The translations under genes were made by a program, and so were the position numbers. A stretch of DNA of 64,000 bases from Brachionus manjavacas (Eukaryota > Rotifera > Eurotatoria > Ploima > Brachionidae), in contig JAHQIY010000002.1 of the NCBI GenBank assembly GCA_019054805.1, forward strand, positions 1 through 64,000, given 5' to 3'. The notes under the pieces are model-generated. The model had not been told where the DNA came from. It was given only the letters and a program-made list of their open reading frames with translations, and ran no database searches. Positions 53,130 to 63,804 of this stretch are shown here, in pieces; position 1 is the stretch's first letter, and each line of letters starts with the position of its first letter.

Positions 53130-53877
53130 TTTATTTTTCATTTTTTAATCAAGCATCAGAAAACTTTAATTAAATGTATTAAATGATTGAAAATTATTTA
53201 AATAGAAAATAAATGGTAATCTTGAAAAATTATTTAATGTGAAACCTTAGAGCTTCATGATTTTTGATTCTTAAAATATTTTCGTATTTAAAAAAAAAAT
53301 GAAAGTTTGAGACGCCTAATTCATTTTTGTCATTTTGAGAATCAATTCCCAAACCATTGCTGTCTTAAAAATTGAATTCTCTAAGATTGATGATTTTTTG
53401 CCAGATTATGCTTTTTATAAAACTATTCCTTAATGAAACTTAAATCGAGTTAAAACTTTGAATTTTATTTTATAGGAATAGGATGAATAATTGAGGTAAT
53501 GAGTTTGTTTCATGTTAAAATTTTCTAAATAAAAAATTTGTAATTTATTAGCATCAATTCTATTGAATTTTTTTTTGTTGAGAAAAATTTGAATTTTATT
53601 AAATTTTTTTTACTTTTAACCCAAATGCGCCTAAAATCGGCTCAAAAGTGACCCAATATTCGCTTAATGACTGAAATGAGCCAAAATAGACCCATTACAT
53701 TTTATTTAAATTTTATTCATTCTTATTCATGGAAAACCATTAATAAACTTAAATAACTAACAGTCTCGATTCGGCTTTTTGAGTTGAGTGAGAGCTTTGT
53801 TGGGACACGACTGAGTCATTCTATTCCATTGGTTTTCAGACTGGTGGAGGAATAAAAAGCGGATTCCGAATCAAGAT
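53130..53877. other. AT-rich intergenic DNA, no gene seen
   Basis: No sustained frame, RNA gene or tandem repeat recognised. At 53767-53870 a short imperfect inverted pair (CGATTCGGCTTTTT and AAAAAGCGGATTCCGAATC) lies just outside the MITE-like element and might belong to another small mobile element. Confidence 0.4.
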
Positions 53878-54175
53878 ATTTCAATTCACAAAAGTTTAAA
53901 AAGCTTTTTTACTATAAGATAAAATTTAGTTCTGTAAAATGCTTGATTATAAGCAAATTTGCTTAAGGCAGTAAACTAATTCTGCAAAAAACTCTGCAAT
54001 TTTCTTCATTTTCAACGCCATTAAAATTATTCTAATCGACCGTGCAATTACTTAGTAGAGATTTTGGAGAAATTTATTTTCGGATTAAGCAAAGTTGCTT
54101 GAAAATTAAGTATTCTGCCTAACTAAATTATCTCTTTTAATAAAAAAGTTATTTAAACTTTTGTGTATTGAAACT
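53878..54175. mobile_element. MITE-like element with ~90-bp terminal inverted repeats
   Basis: The left arm 53878-53966 is the imperfect reverse complement of the right arm 54085-54175. The outer ends read ATTTCAATTCACAAAAG and, on the other strand, GTTTCAATACACAAAAG. Similarity continues through CTTTTTTA, ATTTAGTT and GCAAATTTGCTTAA inwards. The spacer is about 118 bp and has no coding capacity. This foldback layout and ~300-bp length fit a non-autonomous DNA transposon. I could not find a convincing target-site duplication, so the superfamily is not assigned. Confidence 0.7.
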
Positions 54176-55820
54176 TAATTATTCCTTATAGCAAAAAAAA
54201 GTTATTCTAGTCTTTCTGAATTTAAATGATCGAATTGAAAATAACTTAACAACCCTCGAATACCCGACTCATTATTTAATTATAACCTTGCTATTTCTTC
54301 TTTTTATCCTGAAGCTTCAACTTCTTCCATGTGTCACATTGAACACTCTATTTAAATATATCTTTTTTTTCATTTTATTTTCATTTTATTTTCATTTTAT
54401 TTTCATTTTATTTTCATTTTATTTTTATTTTATTTATAAGAATTTTTTTTCTTACCGAACTAGAGCTCTTTGAGAATAAATTATAAAATAAGCTAAAGTA
54501 AATTTTAAAGAAGGTTAAAAAGACAAAAAGTGAAAAATAGTGTTATATGACTCACCTCTAATTCACAACAAAAGAGGCTTAATCATTATAATGAGAGATT
54601 CTTTAAAATTTTGGAAAATTCAACTTATCAAGTTTACCTAGTTCATTGCTCCATGGATTTAAGGTAAATGTAAATAGGCAAATAAGTGATGATAACATTT
54701 GATAATGATGAAAATACATTACTGCAGATTTTCGTAAAGGCTCATTAATTTGTCCTTTACTTATAAAAAAAGGATAAAAATACTCATTTCCTTGATGACG
54801 ATTTGGTAATATTATACATTTTATAGGTTATATGCGCAAAATATTTAGTTATTTGGGCTTCGGGCTCAAATTAAAAAGGACAAATAAAAGAAACTACAAA
54901 TCGCAATAGGCAATATAACTAGTTTCCGTCAAATAACAAAGGGCTAAAAATCAATAAAACTATTCAACCTATTCAAACAACTTTTACCACAGTTGACTTT
55001 TACCTCTAGTTCAGCACTGTCAACAAAATCGAAAGACAAAAAAACGGAACAAATTTAATCATCAATTAAACGCATTAATCAAAGTTTAAACATTAAACAG
55101 TAAAAGAACGGATGAATGTACTATTTAAAAAAAATTCTTCAAACAAAACATCCCTAATTTTTTCAAAAAAGTCGATAACCATTTATTCTTATACTCATAC
55201 TTTTCTTTTAGACATTTAAATTCTCAATTTTTCTAATCAGGCTCAGAAGGTTTTTTTCTTCTCGGATGGCGAGGGGAGGTGAGTTTGCTCTGCTAAAATA
55301 TATTTAAAAATAATTTTAATAAGTTTTTTTTGTCATCTTTAAAATTAAATTTTTCACCGCCAAAAAGTTAAAGCCATTAGAATTTTTCATTTTTTTTTTA
55401 ATTCACTAATTTATTCTGCGAAATGTATCACTTTTTAGATATGTAGACCACTGTTTACGGTTCAATCTTTGCTATCTTATAAAAATTCTGAACCAGAGCA
55501 TATTGGAAAAAAAATATTAAATATCTTTGTTATATGTGTCACGCAATATTTTATTTATTAAAATTAAATGTATATGAAATATTTTTTAATTTTAAAGTTT
55601 TTAATAATTTCAGATACTTTTAAGGTTTCAAAACATTCAATAGGTGATTTAGAAGACTAAATCTGAAAAAGCTAAATAAAGTTTAAATTAAAATATAAAA
55701 TAAAAAAAATACCTTAATATTATTTAATGGAGATTTATAGCAATATTCACAATCAATTTGACCGAAATTTCTACGATTGGACTAAATAAATTGATTAAGA
55801 ACTTTTTCTTTTCCTCAAAT
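54176..55820. other. AT-rich intergenic DNA, no gene seen
   Basis: Apart from the minisatellite at 54371-54436 I see no gene or repeat. The single 61-codon frame at 54288 is low-complexity read-through of that minisatellite. Composition is strongly A/T with scattered homopolymers. Confidence 0.45.
54371..54436 (+). repeat. 11-bp minisatellite, (CATTTTATTTT)n
   Basis: Five exact units begin at 54371, 54382, 54393, 54404 and 54415, followed by a degenerate unit that loses the C. It is noncoding and likely to be length-polymorphic. Confidence 0.9.
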
Positions 55821-55821
55821 A

Positions 55822-56335
55822 TTTGCACAGAATTTTTTTTTATCATCTGATTTAAAAGAGACTTTCAAATATTTTAAATCATTTAGATACTTAAATTGGT
55901 CTTGATTTAAGCGAGTGCGATTATTACATACATTAAAAACCCTCGGATTCAATCTCAAAATTTTAATGAATATTTTAGTGAATTAAAATCTTCAAAAAAT
56001 TCTTCTTCTAAACAAGTTAAACCACTTAATCTTAAATATACAAGATTTTTAAATGAAATTTTTACTGGCTCGAATGTTGCTATTATGATGTCACAAGTAA
56101 AAAGAATTTTAATATTTTCGAAAGAACTTAAATATTGTGAATAATCAAAAAGTAAATTAGCTCCCAAATCTAAAAATTCTAAATTTTCAAAATATCAGAA
56201 CCATCTAAAATCTGAAATTCTATTTTCCATAGTTAAACATTTAATTTTCTCAAAATCTAGGATAGAAAATAAACCGTAATAATTTGTATCTGTCAAGTTC
56301 TTGTACATTGTACAACCAAGTAAAATTTTTTCTGT
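55822..56335 (-). pseudogene. Degenerate leucine-rich-repeat protein fragment
   Basis: Reading the minus strand from about 56335, frames with LRR spacing follow one another: EKILLGCTMYKNLTD, FEKIKCLTM, then after a stop/frameshift near 56198 FENLEFLDLGANL, FENIKILF, FKNLVYLRLSGL. After another frame change near 55968 come LKILRLNPRVF and YLNDLKYLKVSF. The recurring xNLxxLxLxxN-like pattern is typical of LRR proteins such as F-box/LRR or receptor-type families. The longest open piece is 70 codons (55955-56167). With at least one stop and one frameshift and no start or 3' end recognised, this is most likely a gene relic. The specific family is not identifiable. Confidence 0.55.
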
Positions 56336-56785
56336 CTGCTACATAATCATGTGACGATATAAAAGTTTGACTCTTTAACCAAATTTGATCTAGTTTAATT
56401 TAGAAGATTTTTCAATTAAAAAATTGTGATAAATTAAATCATTAATCAATTGTTTTGTTTATTTTATGTAAAATTTAAATTTTTGTGTAGAAAAATAGTT
56501 TATTTGATTTTAGAATTTAAAATGTCTGATTATACTTAAAAGGAAATTTTAATTATTTGCTAAGTCGTTTTACAAATAGACAGTGACATAATAATTTTTG
56601 AAACTATTGGCTCATATAAAATTTAATTGAGAAACAAATTAAATGTCAGTGTGAACGAATTATTTCTATTTTAAATTTTAAGTAAGAGTGAAGCTAATTT
56701 AAATTTTCTTATATCTTTAAGGCTTACTTGAATCTTTATTTCTTAATAATTTTTATTTTCACTAGCTTTAATTCCAATCTTTAAA
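56336..56785. other. AT-rich intergenic DNA, nothing recognised
   Basis: No frame, repeat or RNA gene seen. It may include upstream sequence of the LRR relic, since CAGACAGAAAAA on the minus strand leads into it. Confidence 0.4.
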
Positions 56786-57015
56786 TACATCATTGATTTG
56801 CTACGAGGATTTGACGATATTTTACGTAAAAAAAGGAATTTGAATACAAAGTTCAACTAAATTCTTAAAGGAAAAAAAATTTCCTGAAAAAATTCGCATA
56901 TTGGTTATCGAAAGACCAAGTTCTAGTAAATTTTAAAAAAACTTCTGAATACTTCTGAAAATTACGTTAATTTACGCAAAATATCGTCAAATGTTCATAG
57001 CAAATCATTGCTGTA
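56786..57015. mobile_element. Short inverted-repeat (MITE-like) element
   Basis: The arms 56786-56830 and 56971-57015 are imperfect reverse complements. Over the inner 38 bp, 33 positions pair, including GATTTGCTA and ATTTGACGATATTTT. The spacer is about 140 bp with no coding capacity. The arms differ from those of the element at 53878-54175, so it is a separate family. No target-site duplication is obvious, and it could be a decayed foldback element. Confidence 0.6.
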
Positions 57016-57370
57016 TATGCAATAGTTTTATTTTTAAAATTAAAAGAATAGATAAAATAAGAGTATAATTAGAATGATAATAATAAAAGGATTTTAGAAT
57101 CAATTTTTTTTTATTAGTTAGCTTTAGAGTTGTATATAAATGGCATTAAATTTAATTTTGGAAGATTAAATTAATTTTAAATTTGAGCATGAATTTAAGC
57201 CAAAAAATATTTAAATTTGAATTCAAATTTTAAATTATAATTCAGAATAAAAGATCAAAAAAATTTTTTATAGCCAGAAATTTTATGATCAATTTTTATC
57301 AAATAATGACAAATTATAGCAATAATTTTTATTTAAATATTAATTCTGTTTTGATTATTTTTTATTTATT
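57016..57370. other. Very AT-rich spacer
   Basis: Nothing recognised between the inverted-repeat element and the LINE tail apart from A/T homopolymers. Confidence 0.4.
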
Positions 57371-57460
57371 TATAATAATAATAATAATGTTAGACTACAA
57401 CAACCAAAAGAAGATTTATTTGCAAAGCTGGGCAACATATGAAGCCATGCTATGGTAGAC

Positions 57461-57709
57461 TCAGTTTTGTGTTGAGATTGCTACGACGTATTTGTCATAT
57501 TTGATTTTAAATTCGTTGACTGAAGTGGCCGATACTAATTCATTTGGAAGCTTGTTGCATAAGGGCACGATTCGATTTGCAAAAAAATTTTCTCGCTGAA
57601 TGATATTTGTAAATTGCCTGGTGAGACGGTGGCTTGCGTCTCTTATGCTATTTGCTGGACCGGTTGAGCTTATTGAGTACATTTGTTGATTGGGTTGAAT
57701 GAATTTCAC
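57461..57709 (-). pseudogene. LINE C-terminal piece
   Basis: Reads KFIQPNQQMYSISS, RDASHRLTRQFTN, RENFFANRIVPLCNKLPNELV and ends SVNEFKIKYDKYVVAISTQN. The 'R..FF..R(I/V)...WN.LP..(I/V)..A.S...FK' layout is the usual C-terminus of this LINE group. The Cys of PLCNKLP replaces the usual Trp. Confidence 0.75.
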
Positions 57710-57864
57710 GATGTTTAGCGATTTATTTATCTTTAAGTATTGGATAAGATCCCCACGGGTTCAACGCGCTTCCAGTGTTGTTAAACCGAGAACTTTTAGC
57801 CTTTGTTCGTAAGACATGTATCTAATTTGAGGTACCAGTCTGTTAGCTCTTTTTTGGACTTGTT

Positions 57865-58161
57865 CTAGTTCGGATTCCATACTTGTACACAGTATTCTAA
57901 ATGGGGTCTCACGTACGCTATATATAGTTTGACGAACACATGGCTGTTCCAGTATTTGAAAGTCCTTTTCAGCATTCCCAGAACACTATAAGCTTTATTT
58001 GTAGCTATTGTTATTTGATCTGACCACTTTAGTTTGTTTTTTAAGTGAACTCCGAGGTTGCGTTCAATGCTGGTTTCGATCAAGTCGCCTCTTCTTCCAT
58101 TTGAGTCGATCATGGTAATTTTTTGGCTTTCGTTTATTATTTCTTTTACTCGTTTTGACAC
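57865..58161 (-). pseudogene. LINE reverse transcriptase, thumb-like piece
   Basis: Contains IERNLGVHLKNKLKWSDQI, TNKAYSVLGMLKRTF and YIAYVRPHLEYCVQVWNP. These are conserved in the region after motif C of CR1/Jockey-type elements. It ends at an in-frame stop just after WNPN, and recognisable continuation (VQKRANRLVPQIRYMSYEQR) follows in another frame. Confidence 0.8.
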
Positions 58162-58624
58162 TCCAGAGAGTCATTATTTTACATTTATCGTTATTGAAAC
58201 ACATTTCCCAAACATTAGCCCATTTCACAAGTTTGTCAATGTCATCCTGTATAATTTCACAATCTCGCATGCTTCTTATGATAGCTATTAATTTACTGGC
58301 ATCGGCAAAGAGTTCACAGAAATTTTTAACCAATTCAGGCATATCATTTATGAATAAGACAAACATTAGTGGGGCTAATACGTATCCCTGGAGTACCCCA
58401 GAAAGTACTGATAACCAGGCAGACATATCAGTGCCCATGACAACTCTTTGAGTTCGGTCTGTTAGAAAGTCAGTGAGCCAAGCTAACAGTTCATCATCAA
58501 AGCCGTATAATTTTATTTTGTGTAGTAGAAGGAAATGGTTCACTTTGTCGAAAGCTTTAGAAAAATCGAGTAAAGTTATCAGGGCGTAGAAACCCCTATT
58601 CAGGGCTTCGCTGACGACATCCAT
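58064..58624 (-). pseudogene. LINE reverse transcriptase catalytic core, active site mutated
   Basis: This piece has LDFSKAFDKVNH (motif A with its catalytic Asp), GVLQGYVLAPLMFVLFINDMPE (motif B, Leu in place of the usual Pro of GVPQG) and LFADASKL (motif C). Motif C normally reads (F/Y)ADD; here the second catalytic Asp is Ala, which should abolish polymerisation. The frame is lost after CKIMTLW, and the continuation lies in the overlapping frame 57865-58161. Confidence 0.85.
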
Positions 58625-58808
58625 AGTTTCGAGCAGATTTGTTACGCATGATTAGAATTTGACAAAGCCGTGTTGTTGATTGGAGAGCAGCTTGTATTTC
58701 ATTATGTGGTCCATGATGACGTCACGGATTATGCGTTCCATTGTTTTGCCAACAATTGATGTCAGCGATATTGGCCAATAGTTCTTCCTTGATGTTTTTT
58801 GCCCTTTT

Positions 58809-59616
58809 TTAAAAGATAGGAGTTAGATTTGCTTGTTTCCATTTACTAGGAACTTTAATAGTTTCATATGATTTTGTGAATATTATTGATAAGGCAGTAC
58901 TACAACTCGATGAACATTCATTTAGAACAAAAGGCGATATTCCATCTATGCCAGCTGGTTTGAATTTGTTGAGTTTGGTTAGTAGTTTTTCGATGTTTGC
59001 TGGTGAAAAAATAGTTGCTTTATTGGGTTCGCAAAAGAATTCAGTTCTACTTTTTAGAGAAAGATGCCCAGGCGTTAGTGAGGTGATAGGAGAGCTGTTA
59101 AATGGCTCATAGAATTCTTGGTTCAGAGAGTTCGCAATATCAATACCTTTGACAAGCTGATTGCCGTCTTTGTCGATTAGTGAGCGAATTCCACTTTTAC
59201 ATGTTTTTTGCTCATTTATGTAAGCAAACAACATTTTCGGACATTCTTTGCATTTTGTTATTATCGATTTTTCATATTCCAAGATTGCAGCTTCGACGAG
59301 TTTGGTGACTGAACGGGACATTTTATTGAAAATTCTTTTCAATTCGCTTTTTTTAGCTTCGGAAGAACAAGCTCTTATTTGGCAGAAAGTTTTGAACTCT
59401 TCTTTTGTGGCTGCTTCTATAACGGCATTAGGCCATTTTGGTTTGGATTTAGCTGAGTTGAATCTTTTATTTGCTGAATTGATTGGAATATTTGCTTTCA
59501 CTGCTAGGTTGTAAGTTTCGTTGAAATAATCATAAAGATGGTCTATGTCCTTTAAATTCGAGAAAGAGATCCAGTCGACTGATTTTATGTGATCATTAAT
59601 AGAATCATAGTTACTT
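58809..59616 (-). pseudogene. LINE reverse transcriptase, N-terminal piece
   Basis: Open from about 59616 to 58809. It begins LSNYDSINDHIKSVDW, passes through a basic region (KSKPKWPNAVIEAA), and reaches the RT entry motifs KFKPAGIDGISPFVL and VPSKWKQANLTPIF. These match RT motifs 0 and 1 of LINE elements. The frame breaks immediately after TPIF, and the expected continuation (KKGQKTSRKNYWPISLTS) is in another frame just below 58809. A further stop lies in the HGFVKF region near 58650. Confidence 0.8.
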
Positions 59617-59620
59617 AATG

Positions 59621-60335
59621 AAATTTAAATTTTCGCGCATAGTTCACAAATTCTTTAATTTTGTAATCCAGTTAATAGTTTTTAAATCCTATAAATATTC
59701 GTAATTTTAATTAAACTTTATTATCAACACTTTTTTTTAAGTAAAAAAGAATTAACTTATTTCTAGTTTAAATTCGAATTCAAATTTTATTTTAATCGTA
59801 ATAAATTGAATTATTTGCTCAAATTGTCAAATTTATTTAATAAATTTTAAAATTTAAAATTTTTTTTTATAAGCTTCTAAATTAACTGAAAAAATCCGTA
59901 TTTTAATTAATTTATTTTTTATAGATTTTCTCAAAGTTAAGTAAGGGTAAATTCAAACATTCAAATTTTTGGTCTCTTCTGAAAAGATTCGTTTTAAAAC
60001 TTATATTTAATTAAGATACGAAATAATTGTTTAATCAAGTGTGGTTGAAAGATCTTAAAAAATGGGGTTAAATTTTGAAAAAAAATTCGCTTTTTTGAAT
60101 AAAAAGCCGAAAATTCTAAAAATAAGACTAAACTAAAATCAATTAAATCACGTGATTAAAATTCAAAAACCCAACGAAAGTTTAGAAATGATACACTATG
60201 ATGTGGTTTTAGCAATAATGCTTGCTTACTTAGATTTACTCTCATTTTTTTTCTAAATCCGATTTAAACTCATATTCAGCCAAATTATAAATTATAATCT
60301 CTGATTAGGTGTGTTGTAAGAAAATTGATATTAGA
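59621..60335. other. AT-rich 5' flank of CUL5
   Basis: About 715 bp of A/T-rich DNA between the LINE and the CUL5 start, expected to hold the promoter and 5' UTR. GATATTAG immediately before the start could be a splice acceptor for an upstream noncoding exon, which I cannot confirm. No other gene seen. Confidence 0.45.
60146..60157. promoter_or_regulatory. Palindromic E-box upstream of CUL5
   Basis: AATCACGTGATT is a perfect 12-bp palindrome centred on CACGTG, about 180 bp upstream of the CUL5 start. CACGTG is the classic bHLH-zipper (E-box) core. Position and symmetry make it a candidate promoter site; function is inference. Confidence 0.3.
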
Positions 60336-63300
60336 ATGCTCTGCGATGCTCAAAACAAGGACTCCTTCGAAGCAAAATGGCCGCTTATTCAGCCCATTCT
60401 GATCAAACTACTGAACCAAGAGCCGGTAAAAAAATATGAATGGTTCAATTTGTTCTCGTATGACTTAATAAAATTTAAATATTTTTAAATTTAATGATTT
60501 TTTAGAGATGTGCATACAATGTGCCTTTGGGATGAAAGCTGTGTCCCAAAGCTTAAAAAAGAACTTGAGACCAATATAGTTGACTTTATTTGCTCAATCC
60601 AAGATGTAAATAAATCTAAAATAGAATTTTTAAAATTAATAAATCCTTTTTTTCCAGCAAATCAAGCGTCATGAAGACGACCAAGCTCTTCTCAGAGCTT
60701 ATATCGGTGCATGGTCAAAATTTTTAGATCAATCGAATTATCTGCCTCATCCATTTTCATCAATGGAAGCAACGAATGCCAAATCTAATTCATCTTCATC
60801 GGTGAATTCAATGAGCCAGCGTAAGACACCTGAGAGTCATGTGAGAAAATTAATGCTGGATGCATGGTACAACTCTATATTTAGTCTGATCAAACAGCGT
60901 TTGCAGGCTGGTGTGATGAAGATTGTGTATTCGGAACGAATTGGTGAACCATTCGATTCTCAATTGGTGATTGGAATTCGCGAAAGCTTTGGTAAGAAAA
61001 AATGATTAAAAAAATTGACAAATTTTTTTTTTAAATATTTAAGTTTATCTGAGTTCCGATCCTGAAGATCGTCTGAGAATTTACAAAGAAAATTTTGAAA
61101 AAGCCTACATAGATTCAATGATTGAGTTTTATAATAAGCATGCGCTTCACTTTATTACTGAAAATGGAATTATTAATTATCTAACTTATGCAGATAATAA
61201 ACTGAAGGAGGAGGAAAAACGAGCTCAGAAATATTTGGAGACTGGTAAGGACAGTAATTCGCTAGAACTTCATCGCCAAGCTTGCATCGAGGTGTTGATT
61301 TCCAAATATCAAGACTTGATTTACGCTGAATGCAATAATTTAATCAATAGCAATGATATTAAAAGTAAGATTTTATTTTTTAAATTAGACAATTGTTTTA
61401 AAATTTCGTTCCGTTTCAAACCCCATTTTTTTTCCAAGTCCAAAGAATTTTTTTTGACTATATAAACTTTTATTTTGTTCTTGGGAAAAAAGTTACAAGG
61501 AAAACCATGGAGTGCTTAGAACCATTAAACTTAAAAATGAGAAAAATTGTATTGAATAATTTTTACTAAAAATTATTCAACTAAAAATTTTTTGGATAAT
61601 TTAAAAAAAGGTTCGAATTTAAAGGTTTTTGGGTTACAAAGCAAATATTTAAAAATATTTGAGGAAAGAGTGAAGCTAACAGCAGTGGAGAATAACGATA
61701 ATTACATCTGTCATTATGTAAAATTGAAGTTGTAAAGGGGGAAAACAAATTTGAAAAATCTAAATTCGGTCTTTAGAAAAATCTTTAATTTTCCTTGAAA
61801 AATGCAAGATTTCACGGTGATATTCCGTTTTTCATTATGATTAAATTTTTGTAAACTTTAAATCTATTGTAAAAAAAATTTAAGTTCCTTAGCCACCAAA
61901 GAAACAAAAAAGCAGAGTTGTTTAGAAGTCCCTAGTTAAATTCAAAAAACTTGAACTTTAAATTTAGTGACTTTGAATTTAAAATCAAGTCACTTTTGAG
62001 TCAAAATTAATATTTGAATTTGTAAAATTTTAACGAATAGTTGTATAAGGCTACATTAATTTATTGCCGTTTCAGGTAAAAATGCTTAAGTCAGAGTCAC
62101 TATAATTAAAGTCCAAGTCCGGACTTAATAACTTTAATCTTTAATCAATCTTTATAATTGCAAATGTTTTGTTCGTACATTTTGTTTATTTCAAAAAGTC
62201 CGTACTTTTTTAATTTTTACTTTTGTAAATTTACGCAAATTTCTTTATTTCACATTAAAAGTTCTGCTCTCTGGGATTTAAGAAATTTTTTTCAAATCGG
62301 TTTATTAACAAATACAAATTTTTAAATTATCTAAGATTTGAAATACATGTTTGAACTAATGGATCGAATTCCGAACGTAGAGCCATTGCTTGCTGACCTT
62401 GAGACTTATATTGTAAGTGAAGGCTTAAGAGTCCTTAGAGCTAATTTTGAAACAATTACCATGGACTCGGAAAAATATGTCGAGCAGCTCCTTGAATTGT
62501 ACAATAAATTTACAAATTTGGTTGAAGATGCTTTCAATGGTGACCCTCGTTTCATGACATCTAGAGACAAGGTGACCAAAAATTTTACAAATGAATTTTA
62601 TTTATTTATTTTTCCCAAAAGGCATTTAAATCAATTGTAAATGATACATCAATCTTTCAAATGGATCTACCAGGATCAAACCAAAAAGGGTATTTTTAAT
62701 AAAAAAATTTTTTTTTTCTAGAGTTGAATTTAAAAAAAAAAGAAAACCAGAATCGAGGTGTCCTGAATTGCTGGCCAACTTTTGTGATATGCTGCTAAGA
62801 CGCAACCAGAATAAAAAATTGACTGAGGAAGACATCAAAGAAAGGCTTAGCAATGTAGTCACACTTCTCAAGTATGTTCAAAACAAGGATGTTTTCATGA
62901 AGTATCACAAGGCCCATTTGACCAGACGATTGATTCTGGAAATTTCAAATGACCAAGAAATGGAAGAACAGACTGTCATGATGCTTAAGGATATCGGCAT
63001 GCCTCCAGAATATATCAACAAATTAAGTCAGATGTTTAAAGATATCAAGGTTAGTGAAGACATAAACGAAAAGTTCAAGCAAGTGGCACGCAATAATTTA
63101 CATAACATAAATTTGGCTGATATTATAAACATTAAAATTCTAAACGCGGGTGCTTGGTCTCGAACTTCAGACAAAATAGCGGTCACTTTACCACCAGAGC
63201 TCGAGGATTACATTCCCGAGGTGGAGAAATTTTACAAAAATGAACACAGTGGACGCAAACTGACATGGCACCATTTGATGTCAAATGGAGTTGTGAGTTT

Positions 63301-63804
63301 ATTCATTAAGAATTGAAACAAATTTCTTAATATCTGTTTTTTAAGATTAATTTTAATACTAAACTTGGAAAATTTGAACTAGAGGTAACTACATTTCAGA
63401 TGACTGTTTTGTTTGCATGGACCAATAGAGCATCGGAGAAACTCAGCTACGAAGGTCTGAAATTGGCAACTGAGTTGCCTGATAATGAACTTAGGCGAAC
63501 ACTATGGGTACACTCAAACTTAATTTTTTAAAAAATTAAACTTTCACCTTTTTAATTTTAGCAATTAGTGGCTTATCAAAAATTAAAACATCAAGTGCTC
63601 TGCTATTCGCCTCAAGTCAAACAGTCAAAAGACTTTGACGAAAATACACTTTTTTGGATCAATCAAGACTTTTGTATTGTGCGAAACAATAAGGCTCAGT
63701 ATCGAGGAAAATTGAATTTAATCGGTAGATTGCAGTTGTCTACTGAAAAAAATCGCGAGGAAGAAAATCAAGAGATCATGTTTTTGAGAGCCGAAAGAAC
63801 TAAG
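60336..63804 (+). CDS. CUL5: Cullin-5, nine exons, 3' end beyond the window
   Basis: Scaffold of SOCS-box cullin-RING ubiquitin ligases: the N-terminal cullin repeats bind elongin/SOCS receptors and the C-terminal domain binds the RBX2 RING protein. Exons: 60336-60457, 60506-60605, 60658-60991, 61044-61364, 62336-62571, 62622-62689, 62722-63292, 63346-63507 and 63562-63804. All introns are GT..AG and frame is kept throughout, for 719 codons. Hallmarks are KWPLIQPILIKLLNQEPV, DVHTMCLWDE, RKLMLDAW, ERIGEPFDSQLVIGIRES, KLKEEEKRAQKYLE, TDSEKYVEQLL-like MDSEKYVEQLL, CPELLANFCDMLL, YHKAHLTRRLIL, DIKVSEDIN, LNAGAWSR, MSNGV, LATELPDNELRRTLW and LIGRLQLSTE. Human CUL5 has about 780 residues, so about 70 are missing. 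These include the lysine that is neddylated in the winged-helix end, and they should lie past 64000. The start is at the first in-frame ATG; the N-terminus is short but family-like. Confidence 0.94.
61365..62335 (+). other. Long intron 4 of CUL5 (971 nt)
   Basis: All other CUL5 introns here are 32-54 nt, so this one is about twenty times longer. It contains a perfect inverted repeat at 61552-61580 (14-bp arms, 1-nt loop) but no coding frame. The excess length may come from an old insertion that I cannot classify. Confidence 0.7.

Larger units (their letters stand above)
57371..59620 (-). mobile_element. 5'-truncated CR1/Jockey-group non-LTR retrotransposon (LINE)
   Basis: On the minus strand from about 59620 the order is pre-RT region, reverse transcriptase palm, thumb-like region and a short C-terminal domain, ending at 57461. 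The untranslated end then runs into a short (TAT)n tail at 57371-57388. Microsatellite-like 3' tails rather than poly(A) are common in several LINE clades. The apurinic endonuclease and ORF1 are absent, consistent with 5' truncation on insertion. Multiple frameshifts and stops show it is dead. The clade is judged from motif wording recalled from CR1/Jockey-like elements, not from a search. Confidence 0.85.

Noticed and set aside
54288..54473. 61-codon phenylalanine-rich frame
   Set aside because: Mostly translation of the 11-bp minisatellite.
58058..59514. Plus-strand frames opposite the LINE (58058-58291, 58155-58451, 58876-59112, 59248-59514)
   Set aside because: Antisense shadows; the minus-strand frames carry the reverse-transcriptase motifs.
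62626..62871. Minus-strand 81-codon frame over CUL5 exons 6-7
   Set aside because: Runs across two exons and an intron in antisense; no motif.
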